This document shows positions 7,563 through 14,907 of a stretch of DNA of 19,111 nt, in pieces. Each line of letters begins with the position of its first letter. The first letter of the stretch is position 1. The position numbers were made by a program, and so were the translations under genes. The stretch is taken from assembly GCA_045599385.1 (NCBI GenBank), contig JAZRVW010000029.1, positions 1 to 19,111 on the forward strand, given 5' to 3'. This stretch comes from F23-B02 sp045599385 (GTDB taxonomy: Bacteria; Bacillota; Clostridia; Oscillospirales; Oscillospiraceae). The notes beneath the pieces are model-generated. The model worked only from the letters and a program-made list of their open reading frames with translations. It did no database searches and was not told the origin of the DNA.

Positions 7563-8898
7563 AATTGTCCCCCGTACAATCATTTTTTATTATTTCCACT
7601 CTCAAAACCGTGTCACCGCATTTTGCCTCGCACCGCTCGGCAACGCCGAAGCCGTACACCGCGATGACACCCTCGCCGTCACGAAAGACGGGAGTTATAT
7701 TCCGCACATTCTGCGGCAGCTTTTTCTCCGAAAAAAGCTCTTTAAGACTCTTTGTGCAGTCACGGTAGGAAAGCCTTATTCTGTCCCCGTCGCAACGGGA
7801 AGTAAGGGATATCTTACCATAAATACTGTTGTAATTAAAGTCAAATTTGTTAATAGATTTAAACACTTCGGTGCAGCCTTCAATCAGACGCGTTTTCACG
7901 GTTTCATTCCGTTCGGAAATGAAAACCTCGCCGTTTACGCTCAGCTCATAGCTGCCCAGCTTTTCATTTTCAGCGCCGAAATACAGTCTGCCGCTGTCAC
8001 GGCTGACACGCATTCCGGGAACATCGGCGTAACCCAGACCTTCGCCCTCAAGAAGCTTCAGCAGGGCATCGCAATGGCGTGCCGCAAGTGAGCCCCTGCA
8101 AACCGTGCGGAACACTCTGACGGCAACGGGCTTCGGAAGCGCTTTAAGCGCATCAATGGCAATTGAGTTTCCACTCATGTTCTCTGAGATAAACTTTTCC
8201 GCCATACTGCTCAGCAGGGCTTCATCTTCCCGCAGTCCCAGACACGCACGCAGAACGGCATCGGAAAACGCAGGATTTATCTCTTTCAGGACGGGTATTA
8301 CCCTGTGCCTGATGAGGTTTCTTGTATAGTCATCGGAGGCATTGCTGCTGTCCTCCACATGAGGAATATTTCTTTCCTCAAGGTAGGCTTCAATTTCCTC
8401 CCTTGTGTTCATAAGCAGCGGTCTGACAATATTTCCACGCCTCAGAGGAATGCCCGAAAGACCTTTTGCTCCGCTGCCTCTTGTGAGGTTCAGCAGAACG
8501 GTTTCCGCATTGTCATCGGCATTGTGCGCCGTGGCAATCACATTGCAGGAAAGCTTTTCCGCGGCTTCACGGAGGAAGGCATAGCGCATTTCTCTTGCGG
8601 TTTCCTCAAGGCTGCGGTGTGTTTTCTCCGCCTCAGTCGAAACATCGCCGCTTTCGCATAGAAAGGGGATATTTCTCTGTGCGCACTGCTTTTCGGCAAA
8701 ACGCGCATCGCGCTCGGATTCCTCGCCGCGCAGACGGTGGTTATAATGCGCCGCACACACGGTGATGCCGAGCTTTTCCGAGTTTTCCCAAAGGCTGTTC
8801 AGAAGGCACATGGAATCGGCACCGCCCGAAAGAGCCACAAGCACTCTGTCGCCCGCGGAAAGCATATCAAATTTTCCGATTCCCTCAGTTGTAGTCAT
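7546..8898 (-). CDS. tilS: tRNA(Ile)-lysidine synthetase TilS
   Basis: Converts the wobble cytidine of tRNA(Ile) CAU to lysidine using lysine and ATP, so that AUA is read as isoleucine; essential in most bacteria. The N-type ATP pyrophosphatase motif SGGADS is at 24-29 in the 450-residue form, followed by the Rossmann-like domain with HYNHRLRGEESERD, a middle substrate-binding domain and a C-terminal TilS_C domain (about 370-440). The open frame extends upstream to 8958, but the ATG at 8896-8898 gives the family's usual N-terminus and overlaps the dnaB stop by only 14 bases; the longer form would add a stretch without family character. The ribosome binding site is weak, consistent with coupling to dnaB. 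Confidence 0.95.
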   Translation of the reverse strand: MTTTEGIGKFDMLSAGDRVLVALSGGADSMCLLNSLWENSEKLGITVCAAHYNHRLRGEESERDARFAEKQCAQRNIPFLCESGDVSTEAEKTHRSLEETAREMRYAFLREAAEKLSCNVIATAHNADDNAETVLLNLTRGSGAKGLSGIPLRRGNIVRPLLMNTREEIEAYLEERNIPHVEDSSNASDDYTRNLIRHRVIPVLKEINPAFSDAVLRACLGLREDEALLSSMAEKFISENMSGNSIAIDALKALPKPVAVRVFRTVCRGSLAARHCDALLKLLEGEGLGYADVPGMRVSRDSGRLYFGAENEKLGSYELSVNGEVFISERNETVKTRLIEGCTEVFKSINKFDFNYNSIYGKISLTSRCDGDRIRLSYRDCTKSLKELFSEKKLPQNVRNITPVFRDGEGVIAVYGFGVAERCEAKCGDTVLRVEIIKNDCTGDNYGKNQ

Positions 8899-10237
8899 TT
8901 TCGCTGGCACCGGTATAATTTGCAAATGTTGTGAATTCGGGCAGCCAGCGCAGGTCAACGGTGCCCGTTCTGCCCTTTCTGTTTTTCAGCACAATAGCCT
9001 CGGCATGAGTCTGGTCGCTCTCCTCAGGCTTATAGTAGGCTTCACGGTACAGACCGATGACAACGTCGGCGTCCTGCTCGATTGCGCCGGATTCACGCAG
9101 GTCAGAAAGCTGGGGACGCTTGTTGGGGCGGCTCTCATTGGCACGGCTGAGCTGGCTCAGGCATATTACGGGAACGTCAAGCTCCTTCGCCATGATTTTC
9201 ATCATACGGCTGATGTCGGAAACCACCTGCTGACGATTTTCACCCGAGTAGCTGCGGGAATCTCCGCCCGCAGACTGCATGAGCTGAAGGTAGTCGATAA
9301 CAACAAGTCCCAGATTGCCGATTCTGCGGCACTGGGCATTCATATCGGAAACGGAGAGCATGGGGTTGTCGTCAATGCGCATATCCGTAACGGACAGCTC
9401 CTGCGCCGCGTCGATAATAAGACTCCACTCGTCCTTTGTCAGCTTGCCCGTCATCATATTCTGGGAGGCCACTCTCGCCTCGCCTGCTATCACGCGGCTT
9501 ACAAGCTGCTCACGGCTCATTTCCAGAGAGAACACCGCAACTGTCTTGTCTGTGTTTTTTGCAACGTGCGCGGCAATGTTCAGGGCAATACTGGTCTTGC
9601 CCATGCCGGGACGCGCCGCAACAAGAATAAGCTCGCCCTTATTCAGACCGAGAATGGTACGGTCAAGGTCATCAAGGCCCGTGGAAAGTCCGGGAATCTT
9701 CTGTCCCGATTCCGCCGCCTTGTTCATGTTGTCGCAGACATTCTGAACAACGGTGGCAACGGGTACAAGTCCGCCAACATTTCTGCCCTGACGCAGTGCG
9801 TAAATCTTGCGCTCCGCGGCCTCAAGAACGGTTTCCGCATCGCCGCTTCCCTCATAAACCAGCTTGCTGATTTCATCGGCAGCGGTGCCCAGATTGCGCA
9901 GCAGCGCTCTGTCGCGTACGATTGCCGCGTACTCCAGCACGTTTGCCGCCGTGGGCGTAACGCGCATAAGCTCCGCAATGTACTCGGGGCTGTTGTCACG
10001 GTAAACGCCGCGCACCTTCATCTGATCCAGTACGGTTACGGGGTCGATGGTCTGGCCGTAGGAGAACATGGAATAAATGGTGTCAAATATATCCTTGTTC
10101 TGCGGGGTATAAAATTCCGCACCCTTGACTTTTTCTATTACATCGGGAATGCATCGTATGTCAATGAGCATGGCTCCGATAACCGCCTGCTCGGCGCTTG
10201 CGGAGTTCGGTACCTGTTTTCCTAACAGTTCTTCCAT
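8885..10237 (-). CDS. dnaB: Replicative DNA helicase DnaB (DnaC in Bacillus)
   Basis: Hexameric helicase that unwinds the chromosome ahead of the replisome. The 450 residues show the N-terminal primase-interaction domain (about 10-115, starting with NSASAEQAVIGAML), a linker, and a RecA-like C-terminal domain with Walker A RPGMGKTS (209-216), FSLEMS, the Walker B strand followed by DYLQLM, and the arginine-rich tail LKNRKGRTG. No intein or insertion is seen. GGTGA precedes the ATG by six bases. It lies 23 bases after rplI, the common rplI-dnaB pairing, and its last codons overlap tilS. Confidence 0.98.
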   Translation of the reverse strand: MEELLGKQVPNSASAEQAVIGAMLIDIRCIPDVIEKVKGAEFYTPQNKDIFDTIYSMFSYGQTIDPVTVLDQMKVRGVYRDNSPEYIAELMRVTPTAANVLEYAAIVRDRALLRNLGTAADEISKLVYEGSGDAETVLEAAERKIYALRQGRNVGGLVPVATVVQNVCDNMNKAAESGQKIPGLSTGLDDLDRTILGLNKGELILVAARPGMGKTSIALNIAAHVAKNTDKTVAVFSLEMSREQLVSRVIAGEARVASQNMMTGKLTKDEWSLIIDAAQELSVTDMRIDDNPMLSVSDMNAQCRRIGNLGLVVIDYLQLMQSAGGDSRSYSGENRQQVVSDISRMMKIMAKELDVPVICLSQLSRANESRPNKRPQLSDLRESGAIEQDADVVIGLYREAYYKPEESDQTHAEAIVLKNRKGRTGTVDLRWLPEFTTFANYTGASENDYN

Positions 10238-10260
10238 GTTAAATCACCAAATATTAAAAA

Positions 10261-10707
10261 TTATCCCTCGATTACCTGAAGGTGAACGGTTCCGGAAATT
10301 TCATAGCCGAGCTTTGCCTTGACCTCGTATGCACCGAAGGTCTTGATAGGCTCTGCCTGAACGATTTTGTTCTTTTCAATCTCAATGCCGTGCTGCTCCT
10401 TGAGAGCTTCGGAAATCTCCTGAGAGGTGACGGCACCGAAGAGCTTGCCGCCGTTGCCCGCTTTGGCGCGGATTGTTACTATTACTGCGCCGAGCTTCTT
10501 GGAATTTTCCAGTGCAAGCTCCTTTTCGCGTGCAATCTGTGCCGCCTTGGCCTTTTCCTTGAGCTTCATTGCGTTTATGTTATCGGTAGTTGCTTCACTT
10601 GCAAGCTTGCGGGGCAGGAGGTAGTTGCGGGCATAGCCGTCGGAGACCTCTTTCATTTCGCCCTTTTTGCCCTGACCTTTTACGTCAACGTTAAATATAA
10701 CTTTCAT
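10261..10707 (-). CDS. rplI: 50S ribosomal protein L9
   Basis: Binds 23S rRNA near the base of the L1 stalk. The 148 residues match L9: N-terminal domain MKVIFNVDVKGQGKKGE with the signature GYARNYLLPR (about 24-33), a long connecting helix rich in Lys, Ala and Glu (about 40-75), and the C-terminal domain with KLFGAVT. The ATG at 10705-10707 is preceded by AAAGGA; the open frame runs 12 codons upstream (to 10743) into the gdpP end, but that addition is not L9-like. It lies 25 bases downstream of gdpP. Confidence 0.98.
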   Translation of the reverse strand: MKVIFNVDVKGQGKKGEMKEVSDGYARNYLLPRKLASEATTDNINAMKLKEKAKAAQIAREKELALENSKKLGAVIVTIRAKAGNGGKLFGAVTSQEISEALKEQHGIEIEKNKIVQAEPIKTFGAYEVKAKLGYEISGTVHLQVIEG

Positions 10708-10732
10708 TGTATGTTTTTCCTTTCTCTGATTA

Positions 10733-12739
10733 TCACATATCAAAATATTCGTCTATTGCTGTTTTCAGCGAGGTGAGCGCAGTCTTGAGGCTTGTGTTTT
10801 TTATCTGCGCCGCCGCTGATGCGCGGTTTCCGCCGCCGCCCAGCTTTTCCATAATGAGCTGAACGTTCACATCACCGATGCTTCGTGCGGAAACGAACAC
10901 ATCGCCGTTATCTATGGGGTACATGACCATTGAGGCCTCAACGCCCGATATATCGAGAAGCTCGTCGGCTGCCTGAGCAGCAACGATTCTGTTCTGGGGA
11001 GTTTCGGGTGCCGCAATGGCAAGGCTGCGGTATATTCCTGCCTTCTGCATGATTTTGTATCTGGCAACGCTCTGCTCAACATCGCTCTGGAGGAGTTTTT
11101 TGACCTCGGTGGTGTTGGCGCCGCAGCGGCGCAGAACCGCAGCGGCATCAAAGGTTCTGTCGCCCGTGCGCATTGAAAAGCTTTTGGTATCAAGCACAAT
11201 GCCCGAAAGAATAGCCTCTGCCTCGCATCTGAGAAGCTGTCCGCCCTCCATGATGACCTCAATGACCTCGGTGAGAAGCTCACAGGCGGAGGAGGCATAG
11301 GGCTCAACAAAGCTGAGGTCTGCCTTGTCGATATAGGTTGCGGCTCTGCGGTGGTGGTCAATGACGGTGACCTTGTTGCAGGACTGCAGAAGGCCTATAT
11401 CTTCAACCTGCTCGGGACGGTTTGTATCAACAATTACAAGCAGGGTGCGTCCGTCGGCTATGAGCATGGCCTCCTGGGGAGTTACAAAGGCATGCTCATA
11501 TTCGGGCGTTGCCTGAAGCTTTCTGATAAGGGGCTTTGCGGAGCTTTTCTCCGTATCCGCAACAATATGGGCGGAAACGCCGAACTTTCTTGCAATGGCG
11601 CAAACGGCAACCGATGCACCGATGCTGTCCATGTCGCTGAAGCGGTGGCCCATGACGAGAACGCGCGATGCGTCCTTTATGAGAACGGCAATGGCATTTG
11701 CCATGACGCGCGATTTGACCTTTGTGCGTGTTTCAATCTCGCCCGCCTTGCCGCCGAAAAATTCAAAGTTAAAGCGGTTTTTTATGACAGCCTGGTCGCC
11801 GCCTCTTGACAGCGCCATTTCAACGCTGAGCTCCGCAAACTGCAGGGTTTCGGTGAAATCCGCAGCGCCGCGTCCGATGCCGATGCTGAGTGTGGCGTGT
11901 ATTCCGCTGGGGCTTACGACATCGTGAACAATCTGAAGAATGCTGAATTTGCCCTCCAGCACCTTGTCCATGTAGCGTTCTTCAAAAAGGAACATATAGC
12001 GGTCGCGGTCAAAGCGGCGAAGCACGCCGCGCTTGTCCTCACACCACTGCTGAAGCTTGTCACCGATTTCATCGCGGAGGTCGTTTCTGATTCGCTCGGG
12101 CTGATTTTTCATCAGCTCCTCAAAGTTGTCAATGACGAAAATTGCCGCAACGGGATGAGATGCTTCGTATTCTTTGCGCAGGTCATCGTACTCGGTGATG
12201 TCCATCCAGTAGGCAATGCCCATGAGGGTGCGGGTGCCGCTTTCCTCACTGCTCGGACGCACAATGTTTCCGAAAATCTGATATTTTCTTCCGCCGACAT
12301 CAACGACATCGGGACACTGGGTTTTCCCTTCCACCAGCCACTTGCCCGAGAAGGAGGGAATCAGCTCCGCAACGCTTGTGTCGGTGCGTGCTGCCTTTTC
12401 GCCGCAAATGGAAAAGAACTTGTCATTGCCCCAGATTATTCTGGAGTCGTCAAGGCGGAACACAACAATGGGCAGGGGGAAATTCATCAGCGTATGATTT
12501 TTTGCGCTTTCCGTATCATAGGTTACGGAGTCAATATACGCCTTGAGCGCCTTTCCCTTGCGTCTGCGGTTTATGTAGGAATAAATCAGCAGCGCAAGAA
12601 TAGCAACACCCTCTGCTGCCGCAAGATAAAGGTTATATTCCGTCTTTATAAGCAGTGTTGCAACGGCAAACACCAGCAGGAAAAACAAGTACGGTCTTGT
12701 ATTCGGTTCAAGAAGTCTCTGCGTTTTATTTTTATTCAC
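10733..12739 (-). CDS. gdpP: GdpP family cyclic-di-AMP phosphodiesterase (DHH/DHHA1)
   Basis: Membrane enzyme that hydrolyses c-di-AMP to pApA, setting osmotic, K+ and cell-wall homeostasis. Order of parts in 668 residues: two membrane helices (about 17-31 and 37-55), a PAS domain (about 80-185), a degenerate GGDEF domain (about 195-320, no intact GGDEF motif), the DHH domain with GHRFSDMDSIGA (364-375), VDTN (437-440), DHH (461-463) and a later metal-ligand Asp (about 516), then DHHA1. The DHHA1 glycine motif reads GGGGN, where family members I recall have GGGGH. The start is a GTG at 12737-12739 with GGAGG seven bases upstream; the frame has no better start. It is the first gene of the operon, followed by rplI as in many Firmicutes. 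Confidence 0.95.
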   Translation of the reverse strand: MNKNKTQRLLEPNTRPYLFFLLVFAVATLLIKTEYNLYLAAAEGVAILALLIYSYINRRRKGKALKAYIDSVTYDTESAKNHTLMNFPLPIVVFRLDDSRIIWGNDKFFSICGEKAARTDTSVAELIPSFSGKWLVEGKTQCPDVVDVGGRKYQIFGNIVRPSSEESGTRTLMGIAYWMDITEYDDLRKEYEASHPVAAIFVIDNFEELMKNQPERIRNDLRDEIGDKLQQWCEDKRGVLRRFDRDRYMFLFEERYMDKVLEGKFSILQIVHDVVSPSGIHATLSIGIGRGAADFTETLQFAELSVEMALSRGGDQAVIKNRFNFEFFGGKAGEIETRTKVKSRVMANAIAVLIKDASRVLVMGHRFSDMDSIGASVAVCAIARKFGVSAHIVADTEKSSAKPLIRKLQATPEYEHAFVTPQEAMLIADGRTLLVIVDTNRPEQVEDIGLLQSCNKVTVIDHHRRAATYIDKADLSFVEPYASSACELLTEVIEVIMEGGQLLRCEAEAILSGIVLDTKSFSMRTGDRTFDAAAVLRRCGANTTEVKKLLQSDVEQSVARYKIMQKAGIYRSLAIAAPETPQNRIVAAQAADELLDISGVEASMVMYPIDNGDVFVSARSIGDVNVQLIMEKLGGGGNRASAAAQIKNTSLKTALTSLKTAIDEYFDM

Positions 12740-12768
12740 AGCGTAACCTCCGCTAAAAAGGTATAATT

Positions 12769-12799
12769 ATAGTTATAAAGATAGTTATAGATAGTAATT
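12769..12799. repeat. Short AT-rich direct repeats in the gdpP leader
   Basis: ATAGTTATA occurs at 12769-12777 and 12781-12789, a 12-base period, followed by a degenerate copy ATAGTAATT at 12791-12799. They lie between the predicted transcription start of the gdpP operon and its ribosome binding site, and upstream of the divergent gene at 12881. Function unknown; they may simply reflect AT-rich promoter sequence. Confidence 0.5.
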
Positions 12800-12828
12800 A
12801 GTATAACAAAATTTCTATCTTATTACAA
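12800..12828 (-). promoter_or_regulatory. Promoter of the gdpP-rplI-dnaB-tilS-hpt-ftsH-ychF operon
   Basis: On the minus strand: -35 TTGTAA (12823-12828), 17-base spacer, -10 TATACT (12800-12805) with an extended -10 TG. The predicted start near 12793 leaves a 5' leader of about 55 bases before the GTG of gdpP. I could not find an equally good plus-strand promoter for the divergent gene at 12881 in the same interval. Confidence 0.6.
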
Positions 12829-12880
12829 CACATAAATCCGTAATCTCCGCACAAAATTACTCTGACAGGAGGTTTTACTT

Positions 12881-13909
12881 ATGAAAGCAGTAATTATGGC
12901 AGGCGGAGAAGGAACAAGACTCAAGCCCGTTTCGAGCGATACCCCGAAACCTCTCGTTTCCCTTTGCGGCAGACCCGTCATGGAGCATATTGTTCTGCTT
13001 CTGAAAAAGCACGGAATCACCGACATCTGCTGTGCGCTGAAATACCGTCCCGAAGAAATTGAGGGATATTTCGGAAACGGCGAAAAATGGGGCGTAAAAA
13101 TGCAGTACCGCGTTGAAACCGAGGCACTCGGAACTGCGGGCGGAGTTAAAAACTGCGGGGATTTTTACGATGGCGAGGACTTTCTTGTCATAAGCGGCGA
13201 TGCAATATGCGATTTTGATTTGTCGGATTTCATAGAACAGCACGAAAAGCGCCGTCCCGCAGTTTCAATTGCCCTGTATCCTCACCCCGAACCTCTGCGC
13301 TATGGGCTTGCTCTCTGCGGCAGAGACGGCTGCATACACAGCTTTATCGAAAAGCCCGACTGGCGCAGGGTTGTTACAAACCTTGTAAACACGGGCATTT
13401 ATATTATTTCGCCCAGCGCCATGAGTCATGTACCCGAGGGCGAGGTTTTCGATTTTGCAAAGGACCTCTTTCCCCTTCTCCTCAGGGAAAAGCAGAAGCT
13501 TTTCGGCTATACCGCCGACGGCTACTGGTGTGACATAGGCACGCCGAAAAGCTACTACCAGTGCTGTGTTGATGCTCTTGAGGACAGACTGCAAATTGAA
13601 AAATGCGGCGGCTTTGAGAGCGCTACGCAGGAGGATAGCTCCGAAGCAGACACCGACGGTGAGCAGGTCATCTGCCGTGACAGAGCGCGTCTCATGGATT
13701 CCGTCTCCGCGGTTTTCATGGATATGGGCGCGGATTTTTCCGACGGTCTCTGGCTTCGCGGCTCCGACTTTGAGCTTTCCGTTTTTCCCATGCCCCACAC
13801 CGCCGCCCTCTGCATACGCGCGAACTCCGAAGATGCCGAGCTTGCCAGAGAGCTTTCCGCTTCCGCCGCCGCACTCGTTAAGGAGCTTGAAAAGCGGCTT
13901 GATATGTAA
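12881..13909 (+). CDS. Sugar-phosphate nucleotidyltransferase with phosphomannomutase C-domain-like tail
   Basis: The N-terminal 235 residues form an NTP_transferase domain making an NDP-sugar from a sugar-1-phosphate. It has the signature GGEGTRLKP (8-16), TPKPL (21-25), LGTAGG (83-88), the metal-binding SGD (105-107), FIEKPD (155-160) and YWCDIGTPKSYY (215-226). ManC/GCD1-type mannose- or glucose-1-phosphate enzymes are nearest by eye. A low-complexity acidic linker (about 236-262) leads to an 80-residue tail. That tail, with SDGLWL, FELSVFPMPHTAALCIRANSE and an Ala/Glu-rich last helix, resembles the final domain of the phosphomannomutase half of long NTase-PMM fusion proteins of Firmicutes and Cyanobacteria. 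The hexapeptide left-handed helix and PMM domains I-III of those proteins are absent. AGGAGG (12868-12873) precedes the ATG. The substrate is not readable from sequence. Confidence 0.9.
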   Translation: MKAVIMAGGEGTRLKPVSSDTPKPLVSLCGRPVMEHIVLLLKKHGITDICCALKYRPEEIEGYFGNGEKWGVKMQYRVETEALGTAGGVKNCGDFYDGEDFLVISGDAICDFDLSDFIEQHEKRRPAVSIALYPHPEPLRYGLALCGRDGCIHSFIEKPDWRRVVTNLVNTGIYIISPSAMSHVPEGEVFDFAKDLFPLLLREKQKLFGYTADGYWCDIGTPKSYYQCCVDALEDRLQIEKCGGFESATQEDSSEADTDGEQVICRDRARLMDSVSAVFMDMGADFSDGLWLRGSDFELSVFPMPHTAALCIRANSEDAELARELSASAAALVKELEKRLDM

Positions 13910-13927
13910 AGCGACATGATGTATAAT
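13899..13927 (+). promoter_or_regulatory. Promoter of the LUD-domain gene
   Basis: -35 TTGATA (13899-13904), 17-base spacer, -10 TATAAT (13922-13927). The -35 overlaps the last codons of the nucleotidyltransferase. The expected start near 13934 gives a leader of about 25 bases, with GGGGAGG (13945-13951) before the GTG. Confidence 0.7.
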
Positions 13928-13958
13928 TTCCTCATAATAGCTATGGGGAGGTCACACC

Positions 13959-14555
13959 GTGGACATTGAAAAAACCGTAAACAGTCTTAAGGCACGTCAC
14001 TTTGACGTAAGCCGTTTTGAAACAAAGGAAGCGGCCGCTGAGTATCTCTGCGGCGAAATCAAAAACACCACCGTGGGCATAGGCGGCTGCAAAACCGCCG
14101 ACCAGATGGGTCTGTATGACCTGCTGAAAGCGCAGGGCAACGATGTGTTCTGGCACTGGCGTGAGCCCGGTTTTGAAACCCTGGAAAAAGAGAACGCCTC
14201 CGAGGTGTTCATTTCCTCCGCAAACGCCATTTCCGAGAACGGTGAAATCGTAAACATCGACGGACGCGGCAACCGCCTTGCCGGTCTTGTTTTCGGAAAA
14301 AAGCGCGTTTACATCGTGGCGGGCACAAACAAAATCTGCCCCGATTTCGAGTCCGCGGTTTACCGCGCACGCAACGTTGCCGCGGTGCAGAACTGCAAAC
14401 GCTTTGAGGGAAAAACGCCCTGCAAGCTGGACGGAAAATGCCACGACTGCACGAGCCCCGGCCGCATCTGCAACGCCATGCTTGTGCTTTGGGGTCCCAT
14501 GATGGATATGCAGAAGGTTGAGGTAGTTCTCATCGACGAGGAGCTCGGCATGTAA
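13959..14555 (+). CDS. LUD-domain (LutC/YkgG-related) protein with C-terminal cysteine cluster
   Basis: Stand-alone LUD (DUF162) domain protein of 198 residues, the family named for lactate utilisation but present in many anaerobes without lutA/lutB. The fold is suggested by GIGGCKTADQMGLYDLL (about 40-56), the alternating strand pattern and VYIVAGTNKICPDFESAVYRAR (split by family-typical NKI, near 117-138). Five cysteines cluster at 146, 155, 161, 164 and 171 (spacing C-x8-C-x5-C-x2-C-x6-C), which could bind an iron-sulfur centre or another metal; this is inference. The start is a GTG at 13959-13961, seven bases after GGGGAGG. It has its own promoter and terminator, so it is probably a single-gene unit. 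No LutA or LutB is nearby, and the enzymatic role is unknown. Confidence 0.88.
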   Translation: MDIEKTVNSLKARHFDVSRFETKEAAAEYLCGEIKNTTVGIGGCKTADQMGLYDLLKAQGNDVFWHWREPGFETLEKENASEVFISSANAISENGEIVNIDGRGNRLAGLVFGKKRVYIVAGTNKICPDFESAVYRARNVAAVQNCKRFEGKTPCKLDGKCHDCTSPGRICNAMLVLWGPMMDMQKVEVVLIDEELGM

Positions 14556-14610
14556 TAAAAGCGCCTGCCATGAAGGCGGCGCGCCCTAGTGCTATGAAAT
14601 TTTAAGCAGG

Positions 14611-14650
14611 AAAACTGACACCGAAATTCCATCGGTGTCAGTTTTGTTTT
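14611..14650 (+). terminator. Intrinsic terminator after the LUD-domain gene
   Basis: A perfect 14-bp stem (14611-14624 with 14632-14645) around a seven-base loop, with an A-rich 5' arm and a T-rich 3' end (GTTTTGTTTT). It reads on the plus strand and also, because of AAAA before the stem, could stop minus-strand transcripts. Confidence 0.88.
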
Positions 14651-14816
14651 GTCTGAATTTCCTCTTCAGCCGCTTGCTCTCGTACTGCAAGGTCTTCGCC
14701 GCTCTATACAGTACTTCTGTTTTCTACATAGGGGGGCTTTTGTTTATTGTCCGTTTTTACTGCTACTTCGAAGGCTTTTCAGTGGCATTCGGAGGGATTT
14801 TTCGCTTTGTAATTTT

Positions 14817-14839
14817 TAAATAACTCGCGTAATTATTTA
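14817..14839. promoter_or_regulatory. Inverted repeat upstream of the RHH-clpB promoter
   Basis: TAAATAA (14817-14823) and TTATTTA (14833-14839) form a perfect 7-bp inverted repeat with a 9-base spacer, ending 10 bases before the -35. It could be an operator or simply an AT-rich UP-like element. It does not match the CIRCE or CtsR consensus. Confidence 0.4.
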
Positions 14840-14849
14840 TATAAATCTC

Positions 14850-14878
14850 TTGACAAATTGGCACAATGCGGCTAATAT
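14850..14878 (+). promoter_or_regulatory. Promoter of the RHH-clpB unit
   Basis: Consensus -35 TTGACA (14850-14855), 17-base spacer and -10 TAATAT (14873-14878). The start expected near 14885 lies downstream of an in-frame ATG-less open extension of the next gene, which supports the later start at 14908. This looks like a housekeeping sigma-70/SigA promoter; no CIRCE (TTAGCACTC-N9-GAGTGCTAA) or CtsR heptad repeat is seen around it. Confidence 0.82.
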
Positions 14879-14907
14879 TAAAGCATAAAGAGAAAGAGAG
14901 GGAAACC

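Larger units (their letters stand above)
14556..14907. other. Intergenic region of about 350 bases
   Basis: Contains a GC-rich imperfect hairpin (14560-14584), the terminator at 14611-14650, an inverted repeat (14817-14839) and the promoter of the next unit. Between 14651 and 14816 I see no convincing gene or RNA; the stretch is T-rich, with a spaced inverted repeat GTACTG/CAGTAC (14682-14687 and 14709-14714) that may be chance. Confidence 0.6.

Noticed and set aside
7563..7583. Longer hpt start seven codons upstream
   Set aside because: GGGGGA lies at the right distance for the ATG at 7560-7562, and the extension is not part of the family N-terminus.
8899..8958. Longer TilS N-terminus of 20 residues
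   Set aside because: It would overlap dnaB by 74 bases and adds a Cys/Pro-rich stretch absent from the family.
8762..10225. Long plus-strand open frame opposite dnaB (487 codons)
   Set aside because: Shadow of dnaB/tilS on the other strand; no domain, no ribosome binding site, and dnaB is unmistakable.
12881..13909. Frameshift or pseudogene explanation for the short NTase-PMM protein
   Set aside because: The frame is open throughout with a good ribosome binding site and all NTase motifs, so the gene is probably functional; the missing domains look like a clean in-frame loss.
14682..14714. Spaced inverted repeat GTACTG/CAGTAC in the intergenic region
   Set aside because: Six-base arms separated by 21 bases are expected by chance in this length of sequence, and no promoter is next to it.
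14635..14823. 62-codon hydrophobic open frame after the LUD gene
   Set aside because: Its GTG start lies inside the terminator stem, it has no ribosome binding site, and its hydrophobic character follows from T-rich non-coding sequence.
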